A DNA stretch of 64,000 nucleotides from CAWFNW01 sp963817405 (GTDB lineage Bacteria > Actinomycetota > Coriobacteriia > Anaerosomatales > Anaerosomataceae), in assembly GCA_963817405.1 (NCBI GenBank), contig CAWFNW010000002.1, positions 310,001 through 374,000 on the forward strand, given 5' to 3'. Shown in pieces: positions 52,561 to 60,659 of this stretch; positions within the stretch are counted from its first letter, which is position 1; every line of letters starts with the position of its first letter. Made by a program: the position numbers and the translations under genes. The notes under the pieces are model-generated. The model did no database searches, was not told the origin of the DNA, and saw only the letters and a program-made list of their open reading frames with translations.

Positions 52561-53242
52561 CGAGTTCGGCTTTCTTCCCGGAACATACACGATCCAGCTG
52601 CGCGCCTCGGCTGCGGGCTACGTCCCTGCGACCTACCAGGGTTCGTGGACGCAGCCGACTTCGCTCGGTCACAACTTCGACCTCTTCACTCCCCTGACGC
52701 TGGTGAACGGCACCGTCCTGGGCGGTGACACGAAGACAGGAATCCCGGGAGCGGCGGTGAGCATCACTCGCTACAACCCCACCTCAGCAGTGTGGGAGTG
52801 GGTCGCTGACGCGGTCACTGATGACGCCGGCGTCTTCACAGCGAAAGACGAGGCGGGGCTTGGCGCAGGCGAGTACCGGTTCACGGCGACAGCGGCCGGC
52901 TACTTCCCCACCACGGTGAGTGCCAGCTACAGCGGGTCCACGCCTGTGACGGTGAATATCACCCTGCAGCCGATTCCCGCGATCGCCCAAGGGACCGTTA
53001 CCATTGCCGGTTCAAAAGGGACGCCTGTCGTGGGCGCTCATGTCGACGTCTGGCTCCTGCCACCGACCGGCGCCGGCACGCTCGTCGGCAGCACGCTCAC
53101 CGATGAGGGCGGCGTCTTCGTCTTCCTCGATGTGGCAAGAGCGGCAAGGGCACCTACAGGTTCGACGTCGACGCGCCGGGGTTCTTGCCGGGAACCCACT
53201 CTGCGTCCTGGGACGGCGTCACCCGGCTCGACTTTGCGATGA
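52538..53242 (+). CDS. repeat surface protein, segment with repeats 3-5 (frame broken)
   Basis: This frame carries the end of repeat 3, all of repeat 4 (GTVLGGDTKTGIPGAAV to VTVNITLQP) and most of repeat 5 (GTVTIAGSKGTPVVGAHVDV). Near 53140 the sense passes to another frame (GKGTYRFDVDAPGFLPGTHS). It has no convincing start and is best seen as part of the gene 51729-56022. Confidence 0.45.
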   Translation: MASFRIYDEFGFLPGTYTIQLRASAAGYVPATYQGSWTQPTSLGHNFDLFTPLTLVNGTVLGGDTKTGIPGAAVSITRYNPTSAVWEWVADAVTDDAGVFTAKDEAGLGAGEYRFTATAAGYFPTTVSASYSGSTPVTVNITLQPIPAIAQGTVTIAGSKGTPVVGAHVDVWLLPPTGAGTLVGSTLTDEGGVFVFLDVARAARAPTGSTSTRRGSCREPTLRPGTASPGSTLR

Positions 53243-56022
53243 CGCTCACACCCGTCCCGCCGATCGCAACCGGAACCGTAACGACCGCAGGGACCGCCTC
53301 TCCTATCGAGGGTGCCGCCGTCACCGTGTCGGGCTACGACGCGGAGTTCGGCGAGAGCGTGGTGGCCGGCACTGCCACGACGGCGGCCGACGGCACCTAC
53401 GAGGTCTACGACGAGTACGGCCTGGGCGCCGGCCAGTACCAGATCGTCTTCGAGGCCGACGACCACTATTCGGACAACGACGCACTCACCTGGACCGGAA
53501 CCGCAGCAGTCACCGTCAACATGGCTCTCGAACACGTGCCGCCGATCGCCTCGGGCACGATCGTCGACTCGGTGACGCAACTGGCGATCGAGGGCGCGAG
53601 CGTCTCGGCGGCGTGGCTGGATGCCTCGTCTGGCCAGTATCTGTGGGCGGGGGATGTGTTCACGGACGCGAGCGGCCGGTATTCAGTCTACGACGCGCAA
53701 GGTAGAGGTCCGGGCACCTACCAGTTCACCGCCGTGGCGGACGGCTATCGGACCCAGACCGCCAGCGGGACGTGGACGGGCAGCGCGGCCCTCTCCCGCG
53801 ACTTCCGGCTGGTGCGCATCGTCCCGGTCGCTCAGGGCACCGTCTCCGGACCCGGAGGGACGACGCCAATCGAGGGCGCCAAGGTCGAAGCGGCTCGCTG
53901 GAGCGGGTCCGCATGGCTCTGGGAAGGCGACGCCTACACAGACGCGCAGGGAGCCTACACGCTGTGGGACGAGATGGACCTTGGCGCTGGGACGTACCAA
54001 TTCACATTCAGCGCGGCGAGTTCGGTGACGCAGGTGCTCACTCGTGCGTGGGCAGGTAATTCGACCCTCACGGTGAGTGTCTCGCTCGTGCCGAAGTCAC
54101 CGCTGGCGACCGGACGCGTCACGGATGCAGCGAGTCAGAACCCCATCGAGGGAGTCTGGGTCGTTGCGTCATGGCAGGACCCCGGTACCGCGGAGTGGTT
54201 CTGGGACGGGTTCGACTACACGGACTCGAACGGCGACTACGCCGTCTACGACACGGATGCACGTGGGGCCGGCGCCTACCGGTTCTACGTCGAGGCCGAC
54301 GGTTGGCTGCCCGTGACCACGGCTCCGCAGGCGTGGGACGGGAGCTCGACGCTCGTCCGCAACTTCATGCTCGAACTCCCACCACCGGTGGCCGCGGGCA
54401 CCATCACCAGCGCCAGCGGCGGCGCCGTCATCGAGGGGGCGGCGGTGGAAACCTCTTGGTACGACGCGGTTGCGGGTGAGTATGTGTTCGCCGGCGAGGC
54501 GTTCTCGGATGCCGCCGGCCACTACGAGGTGTTCGACGACATCGGATACGGCGCCGGCACCTACGAGCTGCTCGTGCAGAAGGCTGGCTTCGCACCGGTG
54601 ACCAGGGGATCTCTCGAGTGGGGTGGAACGAGCGCGCTCGCCCAGGACGTCGCCCTCAGCCCGCTTGGCGCACTCGCGATCGGAAGTGTCAGCGGACCCG
54701 GCGGCGCGCCGGTTGAAGGAGCAACAGTCGAAGCCTGGCGGAACGCCGGGGCAGGCGAATGGGTCCTGGCGGGAGAGGCGACGAGCGGCGCCGAAGGCAC
54801 CTACTCGGTCTACAACGAGATGGCCTTGGGAGTCGGACAGTACGAGTTTCGAGCCACCGCGCCCGGGTACCACGCGCAGCTGTTGCTGCGAGACTGGAGC
54901 GGCCCACCGCTCCAGGGCGTCAACTTCACTCTGGCCGTCAACCGGGCTCCCCAATGGCAACCGGCGCCTCAGGGCGCCACTGTGACGGCGCAGACGCTGC
55001 TCACCTTCACGGTGCACGCCACCGACGCTGACGGCGACACGCCCAGCTACCACATGTATGACGCGCCTGAAGGCGCTACCCTTGATGGGCTCACCGGGGT
55101 GTTCTCATGGACCCCGACGGCGGAACAGGGGCCTGCAGACTACACGTTCCAGTTCGTCGCCGCCGATGGGATGGATGAGAGCCAGCCTGCAACCGTCACG
55201 ATTACCGTGGACGAGGCGCCCGTGAACTCCACGATCCCTCTTGAGCACGACGCCGCCGGTCTGGTGTTCGACAGGTGGGTGACCGGTTACTCTACGGCCT
55301 ACTCCGGCGGTGGTTACGTTTACGGACGCTGGACGGGGACGATCCTCAAGGCGACCTTCACCGGGAGCAGCATCAAGTGGATCGGTCCCAAGCAGCCCTC
55401 CTACGGCATGGCGGACGTCTGGGTAGACGGGGTGAAGGTGGCAACCGACGTCGACTGCTACGCACCCGATGCGCAGAAGACCCTGTCTGCCACCATCTGG
55501 GAGAGCGGCACGCTTTCGGACGGGCAGCACACGATCGAGCTCCGGCCGATGGGGCGCAAGAACGCCGCGTCTCCGTCCTTCTACGTCGTGCTCGACCGCT
55601 TCGAAGTGACGGGAAGCGCGCCTCGGGGCCTCGGCACCAGACACGACGACCTCACCGCCGCGCCGGGCTACTCAGGCACCTGGCTTCACTACACGAACCC
55701 CACGTACTTCAACAAGACCTACGCGTACTCGCGCTGGGCAGGAGCGAGGTTCGACGTCGCATTCACAGGCACCCGGGTCGCCTGGATTGGTCCGCGCACC
55801 CCGAACTACGGGATCGCGGACGTCTACATAGACAACGTAAGGGTCGCCACGGTGGATACGTATCGCGCCAACCTTGCCACCCAAGGGTGGCGGGAGGTGG
55901 TGTGGCAGTCCGCCGTCTTGCCCGCAGGTCCTCACACCATCTCCATCCGCCCGACCGGGGCGAAGAACGCCGCCGCCACCGCCGCCAACGTGGTGGTGGA
56001 CGCGGTCGACGTGGCGCCGTAG
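53185..56022 (+). CDS. repeat surface protein, intact C-terminal two thirds
   Basis: 945 residues read without interruption. Repeats 6-11 (about 24-588) are beta-sandwich repeats of the carboxypeptidase-regulatory/Cna-B-like kind. An Ig/cadherin-like domain follows (about 590-680; VHATDADGDTPSYHM, FSWTPTAEQGPADYTF). Two related modules of about 125 residues close the protein, each with the pattern W-I-G-P-x-x-P-x-Y-G-x-A-D-V and a terminal RP-(M/T)-G-x-KNAA segment; they resemble jelly-roll ligand-binding domains. There is no LPxTG or C-terminal helix. With the signal peptide at 51729 the whole would be a secreted adhesin or scaffold of about 1430 residues. Confidence 0.75.
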   Translation: MPGTHSASWDGVTRLDFAMTLTPVPPIATGTVTTAGTASPIEGAAVTVSGYDAEFGESVVAGTATTAADGTYEVYDEYGLGAGQYQIVFEADDHYSDNDALTWTGTAAVTVNMALEHVPPIASGTIVDSVTQLAIEGASVSAAWLDASSGQYLWAGDVFTDASGRYSVYDAQGRGPGTYQFTAVADGYRTQTASGTWTGSAALSRDFRLVRIVPVAQGTVSGPGGTTPIEGAKVEAARWSGSAWLWEGDAYTDAQGAYTLWDEMDLGAGTYQFTFSAASSVTQVLTRAWAGNSTLTVSVSLVPKSPLATGRVTDAASQNPIEGVWVVASWQDPGTAEWFWDGFDYTDSNGDYAVYDTDARGAGAYRFYVEADGWLPVTTAPQAWDGSSTLVRNFMLELPPPVAAGTITSASGGAVIEGAAVETSWYDAVAGEYVFAGEAFSDAAGHYEVFDDIGYGAGTYELLVQKAGFAPVTRGSLEWGGTSALAQDVALSPLGALAIGSVSGPGGAPVEGATVEAWRNAGAGEWVLAGEATSGAEGTYSVYNEMALGVGQYEFRATAPGYHAQLLLRDWSGPPLQGVNFTLAVNRAPQWQPAPQGATVTAQTLLTFTVHATDADGDTPSYHMYDAPEGATLDGLTGVFSWTPTAEQGPADYTFQFVAADGMDESQPATVTITVDEAPVNSTIPLEHDAAGLVFDRWVTGYSTAYSGGGYVYGRWTGTILKATFTGSSIKWIGPKQPSYGMADVWVDGVKVATDVDCYAPDAQKTLSATIWESGTLSDGQHTIELRPMGRKNAASPSFYVVLDRFEVTGSAPRGLGTRHDDLTAAPGYSGTWLHYTNPTYFNKTYAYSRWAGARFDVAFTGTRVAWIGPRTPNYGIADVYIDNVRVATVDTYRANLATQGWREVVWQSAVLPAGPHTISIRPTGAKNAAATAANVVVDAVDVAP

Positions 56023-56049
56023 GAGGCGCGCCGGGCTCGCCCGCAGACG

Positions 56050-56991
56050 CTACAAGTCGCGCTCAAGATCCGCTTGCCAGCACACGCGCTCATCGGCGAC
56101 GCGGAACCCGGCGTTGAAATACAGCGCGAGAGCAGTCTCGTTCCGCTCGCTCGCCGAGAGGCACGCAGTCCGGTACCCGAGAGTCGTTGCACGGGAAAGC
56201 GCCGCTCGGAGCAGTGCCGACCCCACGCCCTGGTGCTGGGCCACCGGTACCACGCCGAGCGACTCGATCTCAACGGCCCCCTCCTCGTCGCTATCCACCA
56301 CGGTGAGCACGACGGCGACCGGCACACCGTCCCGCCACGCGATCAGCGTCGCGTCGGAGATGACACGGTCGCGCGCCAGCGTCTCGCTCGCACGGGTGGT
56401 CGTCATGTCGTAGCGTCCTGGCTGGTCGCCGAACGCCTGATTGATGACGCGCGCCCAATGCTCGCCCGCGTCCGGATCCGCCACCCGAAGCGTGACGCCG
56501 TCCGGCGGGTCCGGCCGAAGCATCGTGGTGATGTCGGGGTGCTCCAGGAGGTATGCGCGCCGTGTCTCGGTGAACCCGCGGTCGGTGAGCGCCCGGATCA
56601 CCGGGTCCGAGGGGCGCGCGGGCAGGAAGAGGAACGCGCGGCGAACATCTGCCGGCACCCTCGACAAGACGGCCTCCAGCAGCGGGGAGTACGCGTCCGG
56701 CGCGACGGCATGGAGTATGCGGAACCGCGCGTTGCCTTCGGTCTCGTAGCCGTCGATCATGAGCGAGGCGGCGCCGACGAAAGCGCCGTCATCGTCGATG
56801 GCGATGGCCGCCGGCTCCCGCTCAGGATCGAAGCTCGCGAGGTCCTCGGGCAACGCAAAGGAGTCGTCGTGCTCAGAGGCGTGGGCGCGTACGTACTCCA
56901 TGAAGTCCGTCACCGAGGGTTCGCTCACATCGACGATCCGCACGATCCGTCTCACGCTCCGGTCGAGATTCCAGCGCCGCCTGATATCCAA
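56050..56991 (-). CDS. double GNAT-fold acetyltransferase
   Basis: The protein has up to 313 residues. The C-terminal GNAT domain is complete: VTLRVADPDAGEHWARVI, IESLGVVPVAQHQGVGSALLRAAL (acetyl-CoA loop) and NETALALYFNAGFRV. The N-terminal half has a degenerate GNAT pattern (AIDDDGAFVGAASLMIDG). This double arrangement resembles mycothiol-synthase-like and related two-domain acetyltransferases. The start is uncertain: GTG codons at 56955 and 56943 are alternatives to the ATG at 56991. It converges on the repeat-protein gene. Confidence 0.82.
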   Translation of the reverse strand: MDIRRRWNLDRSVRRIVRIVDVSEPSVTDFMEYVRAHASEHDDSFALPEDLASFDPEREPAAIAIDDDGAFVGAASLMIDGYETEGNARFRILHAVAPDAYSPLLEAVLSRVPADVRRAFLFLPARPSDPVIRALTDRGFTETRRAYLLEHPDITTMLRPDPPDGVTLRVADPDAGEHWARVINQAFGDQPGRYDMTTTRASETLARDRVISDATLIAWRDGVPVAVVLTVVDSDEEGAVEIESLGVVPVAQHQGVGSALLRAALSRATTLGYRTACLSASERNETALALYFNAGFRVADERVCWQADLERDL

Positions 56992-57148
56992 CGAAGAGTG
57001 TAGCGCGCGTCCGGTTGCCTAATCGCCGGACATCCATGGACAAGACGCCGGCCCGTGGTCCGCGCGGTGTTAGATGCGGCAGAAGCTGGAAATGATAGAG
57101 TCTGGGCGTGAGCGCGCGCGCCGAGTCAGGCCGATCGATGGAGCAGAC

Positions 57149-58042
57149 ATGAATGTCATCGAGACCAAGAAGCTGACCAAGTACTACGGCAAGAGCAGGG
57201 GCATCGAGGACCTCGACATGGAGGTCCTGGAGGGCGAGATCTACGGCTTCATCGGGCCCAACGGCGCCGGGAAGTCGACGACCATCAGGACCCTGCTGAA
57301 CCTCATCTATCCCACGAGCGGTTCGGCTACCGTCTTCGGCAAGGACATCCTGAAGTTCGGCCCGGAGATCCGGCAGGAGATCGGCTATCTGCCCTCGGAA
57401 GTCTTCTACTACGACGACATGCGCGCGATCGACCTGCTCAAGTACTCGGCGAGCTTCTATAGCAAGGACACCAAGGCCAGCGAGAAGCGTATTCGCGACC
57501 TTGCGAATCGGTTCGATCTTGATCTGAAGAAGAAGATCGACGACCTCTCGTACGGCAACAAGAAGAAGGTCGGCATCATCCAGGGCCTCGCCCACAAGCC
57601 CAAGCTGATCATCCTCGACGAGCCGACGGGTGGCCTCGACCCGCTCATCCAGCAGGAGTTCTTCCACCTCCTGAGAGAGGAGAACAAGGAGGGCGCGTCC
57701 GTGCTCTTCAGCTCGCACATCCTCTCCGAGGTGCAGAAGCTGTGCGACCGCGTCGCGATCATCAAGGACGGGTCGATCATCAAAGTCGAGCACATCAAGA
57801 CGCTTCTGGAGAACGCCACCAAGCGGTTCAAGCTGGACATGGCACAGACGCCTGATCCCGCGCAGTTCGGCTTGGAGGGTGTGAGCGACCTCGCGCTCGC
57901 GGACCACTCGGTGAGCTTCCTGTTCCGCGGGCACCTGAACGACATGACGAAGGTCCTGGCCTCGCTCGACCTCATGGACATGCAGGTCGAGGAGCCCGAC
58001 CTCGAGGAGATCTTCCTGCACTACTACCAGAAGGAGGAGTAG
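57149..58042 (+). CDS. ABC exporter ATPase (BcrA-like)
   Basis: The protein has 297 residues from the ATG at 57149 (GGAG upstream); the open frame begins 75 bases earlier. Walker A is GPNGAGKSTTIR, the signature region is LSYGNKKKVGIIQGLA, Walker B is LIILDEPTGGLD, and the H-loop is LFSSHILSEVQKLCD. The LSYGN in place of LSGGQ and a C-terminal accessory domain of about 80 residues are typical of the BcrA group that exports peptides, antibiotics or lipids. Two permease genes follow directly. Confidence 0.92.
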   Translation: MNVIETKKLTKYYGKSRGIEDLDMEVLEGEIYGFIGPNGAGKSTTIRTLLNLIYPTSGSATVFGKDILKFGPEIRQEIGYLPSEVFYYDDMRAIDLLKYSASFYSKDTKASEKRIRDLANRFDLDLKKKIDDLSYGNKKKVGIIQGLAHKPKLIILDEPTGGLDPLIQQEFFHLLREENKEGASVLFSSHILSEVQKLCDRVAIIKDGSIIKVEHIKTLLENATKRFKLDMAQTPDPAQFGLEGVSDLALADHSVSFLFRGHLNDMTKVLASLDLMDMQVEEPDLEEIFLHYYQKEE

Positions 58043-58843
58043 GTGAACCTCTTCCTTCGTGAACTGAAGGCGTACCGGAAGTCGACGATCATCTGGGTTG
58101 CGTCGCTTTCCGGCATCGTCGTGCTCTTCATGGCGATGTATCCGGCGTTCAGTCAGGACGTTACCGCGCTCGAGAAGGTCCTGCAGAACTTCCCGGAGGC
58201 AATCCGGACAGCTTTGAACCTGACCGCGGAGACCTTCCTCACGGTGTCCGGCTTCTACGGCTACCTGCTGAGCTTCGCGATCCTCGCCGCCGCCATCCAG
58301 GCCATGAATCTCGGGACGGGGGTCATCTCGAAGGAGATTGCCGGCAAGACGGCGGACTTCCTGATCTCGAAGCCTGTTACACGCACGCAGGTGGTCGTCG
58401 CCAAGTTCGCTGCGGTCTTCCTGCTCATCGTCACCACGAACGTGGTCTTCATCGCCATGTCGTTCGCCGCACTGAGCATAGCGGCGCCGGGTAAGTTCGA
58501 TGCGGGCACGGTGTTCCTTCTGGCCGGTAGCATGTTCCTGGTCCAGCTGTTCTTCCTGGCGCTGGGCATGCTCCTCGGAGTGGTTCTCCCGAAGGTGAAG
58601 TCCGTGATTTCGGTCTCGCTCCCAACGGTCTTCGCGTTCTACATCATCGGGATGATCGGCGACGCGCTCGGCAACGCGGAAGCGCGATATGTGTCGCCCT
58701 TCCGGTACTACGACCCCGCCTACATCATCAGGAACGCGAGCCTCGAGTCGAAGTATCTCTTCGTGGAGGCGGCGGTCGTGATCGTTGGTCTCGCGCTGAG
58801 CTACGTGATCTTCCTGAAGAAGGACATCCATTCGGCTACCTAG
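58043..58843 (+). CDS. ABC-2 exporter permease, first of two paralogues
   Basis: The protein has 266 residues with six predicted helices. The GTG start is contiguous with the TAG of the ATPase gene. It opens NLFLRELKAYRKSTIIW and has GVISKEIAGKTADFLISKPVTRTQ after the second helix, the ABC-2 interface segment. It forms the membrane part of the exporter together with the similar protein encoded next. Confidence 0.9.
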   Translation: MNLFLRELKAYRKSTIIWVASLSGIVVLFMAMYPAFSQDVTALEKVLQNFPEAIRTALNLTAETFLTVSGFYGYLLSFAILAAAIQAMNLGTGVISKEIAGKTADFLISKPVTRTQVVVAKFAAVFLLIVTTNVVFIAMSFAALSIAAPGKFDAGTVFLLAGSMFLVQLFFLALGMLLGVVLPKVKSVISVSLPTVFAFYIIGMIGDALGNAEARYVSPFRYYDPAYIIRNASLESKYLFVEAAVVIVGLALSYVIFLKKDIHSAT

Positions 58844-58852
58844 GTGGGGAGC

Positions 58853-59650
58853 ATGAACGTATTCCTGCGTGAACTAAAAGCACATCGCCGCGGACTCGTC
58901 TTCTGGTGCCTCGGGATGGCGGCGCTCGTGTACATGGGCATGGTGAAGTACGGCGCGTACCAGGCGTCCGGTCAAAGCGTCCAGGACGTCCTGAATGCAC
59001 TACCCAAGGCCGTGCAGGCAGTCTTCGGCCTGACCGGGTTCGACCTCTCGACGGCGGCCGGCTTCTACGGCGTGCTGTTCATGTACATCGCGGTGATGGG
59101 AGCGGTGCATGCGGCGCTCCTCGGCTCCAGCCTGATCGCCAAAGAGGAGCGGGACCGGACGTCCGAGTTCCTCTACTCCAAGCCGGCATCACGGGCGCAG
59201 ATCCTCACGGGGAAGATAGTGGCGGGGCTCTTCAACATGGTCGTCTTCAACCTGGCGACACTGGTTTCGTCGATCTACATCGTCGATCAGTACAACAAGG
59301 ACGCGCCGTTCAGCGCCGACATCGTCGTGCTGATGGTCGGTCTCTTCTTCATCCAGATGCTCTTCTTCGCCATTGGGGTGGCCGTCGCAGGCGCCACGCA
59401 TCGGCCGAAGGCGGCGGCCTCAGCGGCGACGTCGATCATGTTCCTGACATTTCTGCTCTCGTACGTCGTGAACATGGACGCGAAGCTGGACTTCCTGAAG
59501 TACTTCACGCCGTTCAAGTACTTCGATGCCGCGAACCTGATGGCTGACCACGCGCTCGATCCGGTGTTCGTCGCACTGTCCGTAGCGATCATCGCTGTTG
59601 CCGTCGTGGGTACGTACCGCCTCTACTCGGCGAGGGACCTTAACGTGTAG
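58853..59650 (+). CDS. ABC-2 exporter permease, second of two paralogues
   Basis: The protein has 265 residues and six helices; the ATG at 58853 follows GGTGGGGAG. It is a clear paralogue of the preceding permease: NVFLRELKAHRRGLVFW at the start and LIAKEERDRTSEFLYSKPASRAQ after helix 2. The pair probably makes a heterodimeric pore. Its 3' end overlaps the convergent YihY/BrkB-type gene by 11 bases. Confidence 0.9.
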   Translation: MNVFLRELKAHRRGLVFWCLGMAALVYMGMVKYGAYQASGQSVQDVLNALPKAVQAVFGLTGFDLSTAAGFYGVLFMYIAVMGAVHAALLGSSLIAKEERDRTSEFLYSKPASRAQILTGKIVAGLFNMVVFNLATLVSSIYIVDQYNKDAPFSADIVVLMVGLFFIQMLFFAIGVAVAGATHRPKAAASAATSIMFLTFLLSYVVNMDAKLDFLKYFTPFKYFDAANLMADHALDPVFVALSVAIIAVAVVGTYRLYSARDLNV

Positions 59651-60497
59651 CCCACACGTGCGTGAACTCCGCGCCGAACAGCACTGCCTGCAGCGACAGA
59701 TCCACCCAGATGAGCAGTGCGACGATCGAGCCCGCGGCCCCGTACGCAGAGCCCGGGCTCGCGTACGCGAAGTAGACCCCGAGAAGCGCTCTCCCGAGCG
59801 TGAACAGCGCAGCGGTCATGATCGCCCCGACCCAGACGTCGCGCCACGCGACCGGCGTTCTCGGCACGATCCGGTAGGTAAGCGCGAAGAGCACGGTGAC
59901 AAGCGCCATCGAGGCGAGACCCTCGATGCCGCGAAAGACCAGCGGTGCCACGTCCACGAGCGGGGCGAGCCGGTTCGCCGCTGCCGCCAAGACGGCGGAA
60001 ATCACGAACAGCGCCACGAGCATGGTGCCGATCAGCAGCACCATCAGGAACGACGCGAGGTTGTCCCTGCCCAGGGACGTCAATCCCGAGAGCAGCTGTC
60101 GCCGGAATCCCGTCGGCACCTCCGGTCGCGGAATCTCCCACATGCGATCGAACGCGACCCGCAGCTGACCGAACACCCGCATCGAGCCGAAGAGCGAGAT
60201 TGCAAGCGCGATCGCAGGAGCGATGCTGCCGAGCGCGGTCGGCTGCGAAGTGGCGATGATCTCGCGGACCGCGATCTCGCCGACGGGGCCGGCCACGTCA
60301 TGCGCCCGCTGAAGGATTTCGGCGGCGGCCGTCGAGTCTCCCAGGTAGCGACCCAGTACCCCCACAGCAAGCACCAGCATGGGCGCGAGCGAGAGGAACA
60401 AGTAGTAGGTCAGTGCAGCAGCCACTTGCGGCGCACCGTCGGTCCGCCATTCGTCGTACGTTCGCCCCAAGAGGTCAAGCGCCCTGCTCCTCGCCAT
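59640..60497 (-). CDS. YihY/BrkB-family membrane protein
   Basis: The protein has 285 residues with six predicted helices. QVAAALTYYLFLSLAPMLVLAV is the family's first-helix block (Ala-rich, tyrosine pair), and IPRPEVPTGFRRQL, GSAYGAAGSIVALLIWVDLS and QAVLFGAEFTHVWA close the pattern. The family (once annotated ribonuclease BN) has no settled function. The ATG at 60497 follows GGGAAGG. Confidence 0.88.
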   Translation of the reverse strand: MARSRALDLLGRTYDEWRTDGAPQVAAALTYYLFLSLAPMLVLAVGVLGRYLGDSTAAAEILQRAHDVAGPVGEIAVREIIATSQPTALGSIAPAIALAISLFGSMRVFGQLRVAFDRMWEIPRPEVPTGFRRQLLSGLTSLGRDNLASFLMVLLIGTMLVALFVISAVLAAAANRLAPLVDVAPLVFRGIEGLASMALVTVLFALTYRIVPRTPVAWRDVWVGAIMTAALFTLGRALLGVYFAYASPGSAYGAAGSIVALLIWVDLSLQAVLFGAEFTHVWATR

Positions 60498-60659
60498 TCG
60501 CCGCGCCTTCCCGTAGCAGTCGGGATCATTGGGTCCTCTCCACGTACGTACCCCGCGCGGTCGAGGAGCGCTCACGCTTGACGCAGAGGTGGACCGTGTC
60601 GCACTCTATAAGCCGCACGGAATCGAGCAATAAGTACAGCGAAAACATCGGAGGCACAC

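Larger units (their letters stand above)
51816..54945 (+). repeat. eleven tandem protein-coding repeats of about 276 bases (92 residues)
   Basis: The consensus per repeat is: (P)-x-A-x-G-T-V, then PIEGAxV, then W-x-G-D-A-x-T-D-A-x-G, then Y-x-V-Y-D-E-x-G-L-G-A-G-T-Y-x-F, then A-x-G-Y, then W-x-G-S-x-x-L. Units begin near 51820, 52123, 52410, 52690, 52970, 53254, 53530, 53815, 54088, 54376 and 54655. Conservation is at protein level; the DNA has diverged, so the array is old. Similar units are known as CarboxypepD_reg-like stalk modules. Confidence 0.8.

Noticed and set aside
51816..54945. Possible CRISPR or DNA satellite array
   Set aside because: The period is about 276 bases and conservation is only at protein level; there are no short identical repeats with spacers.
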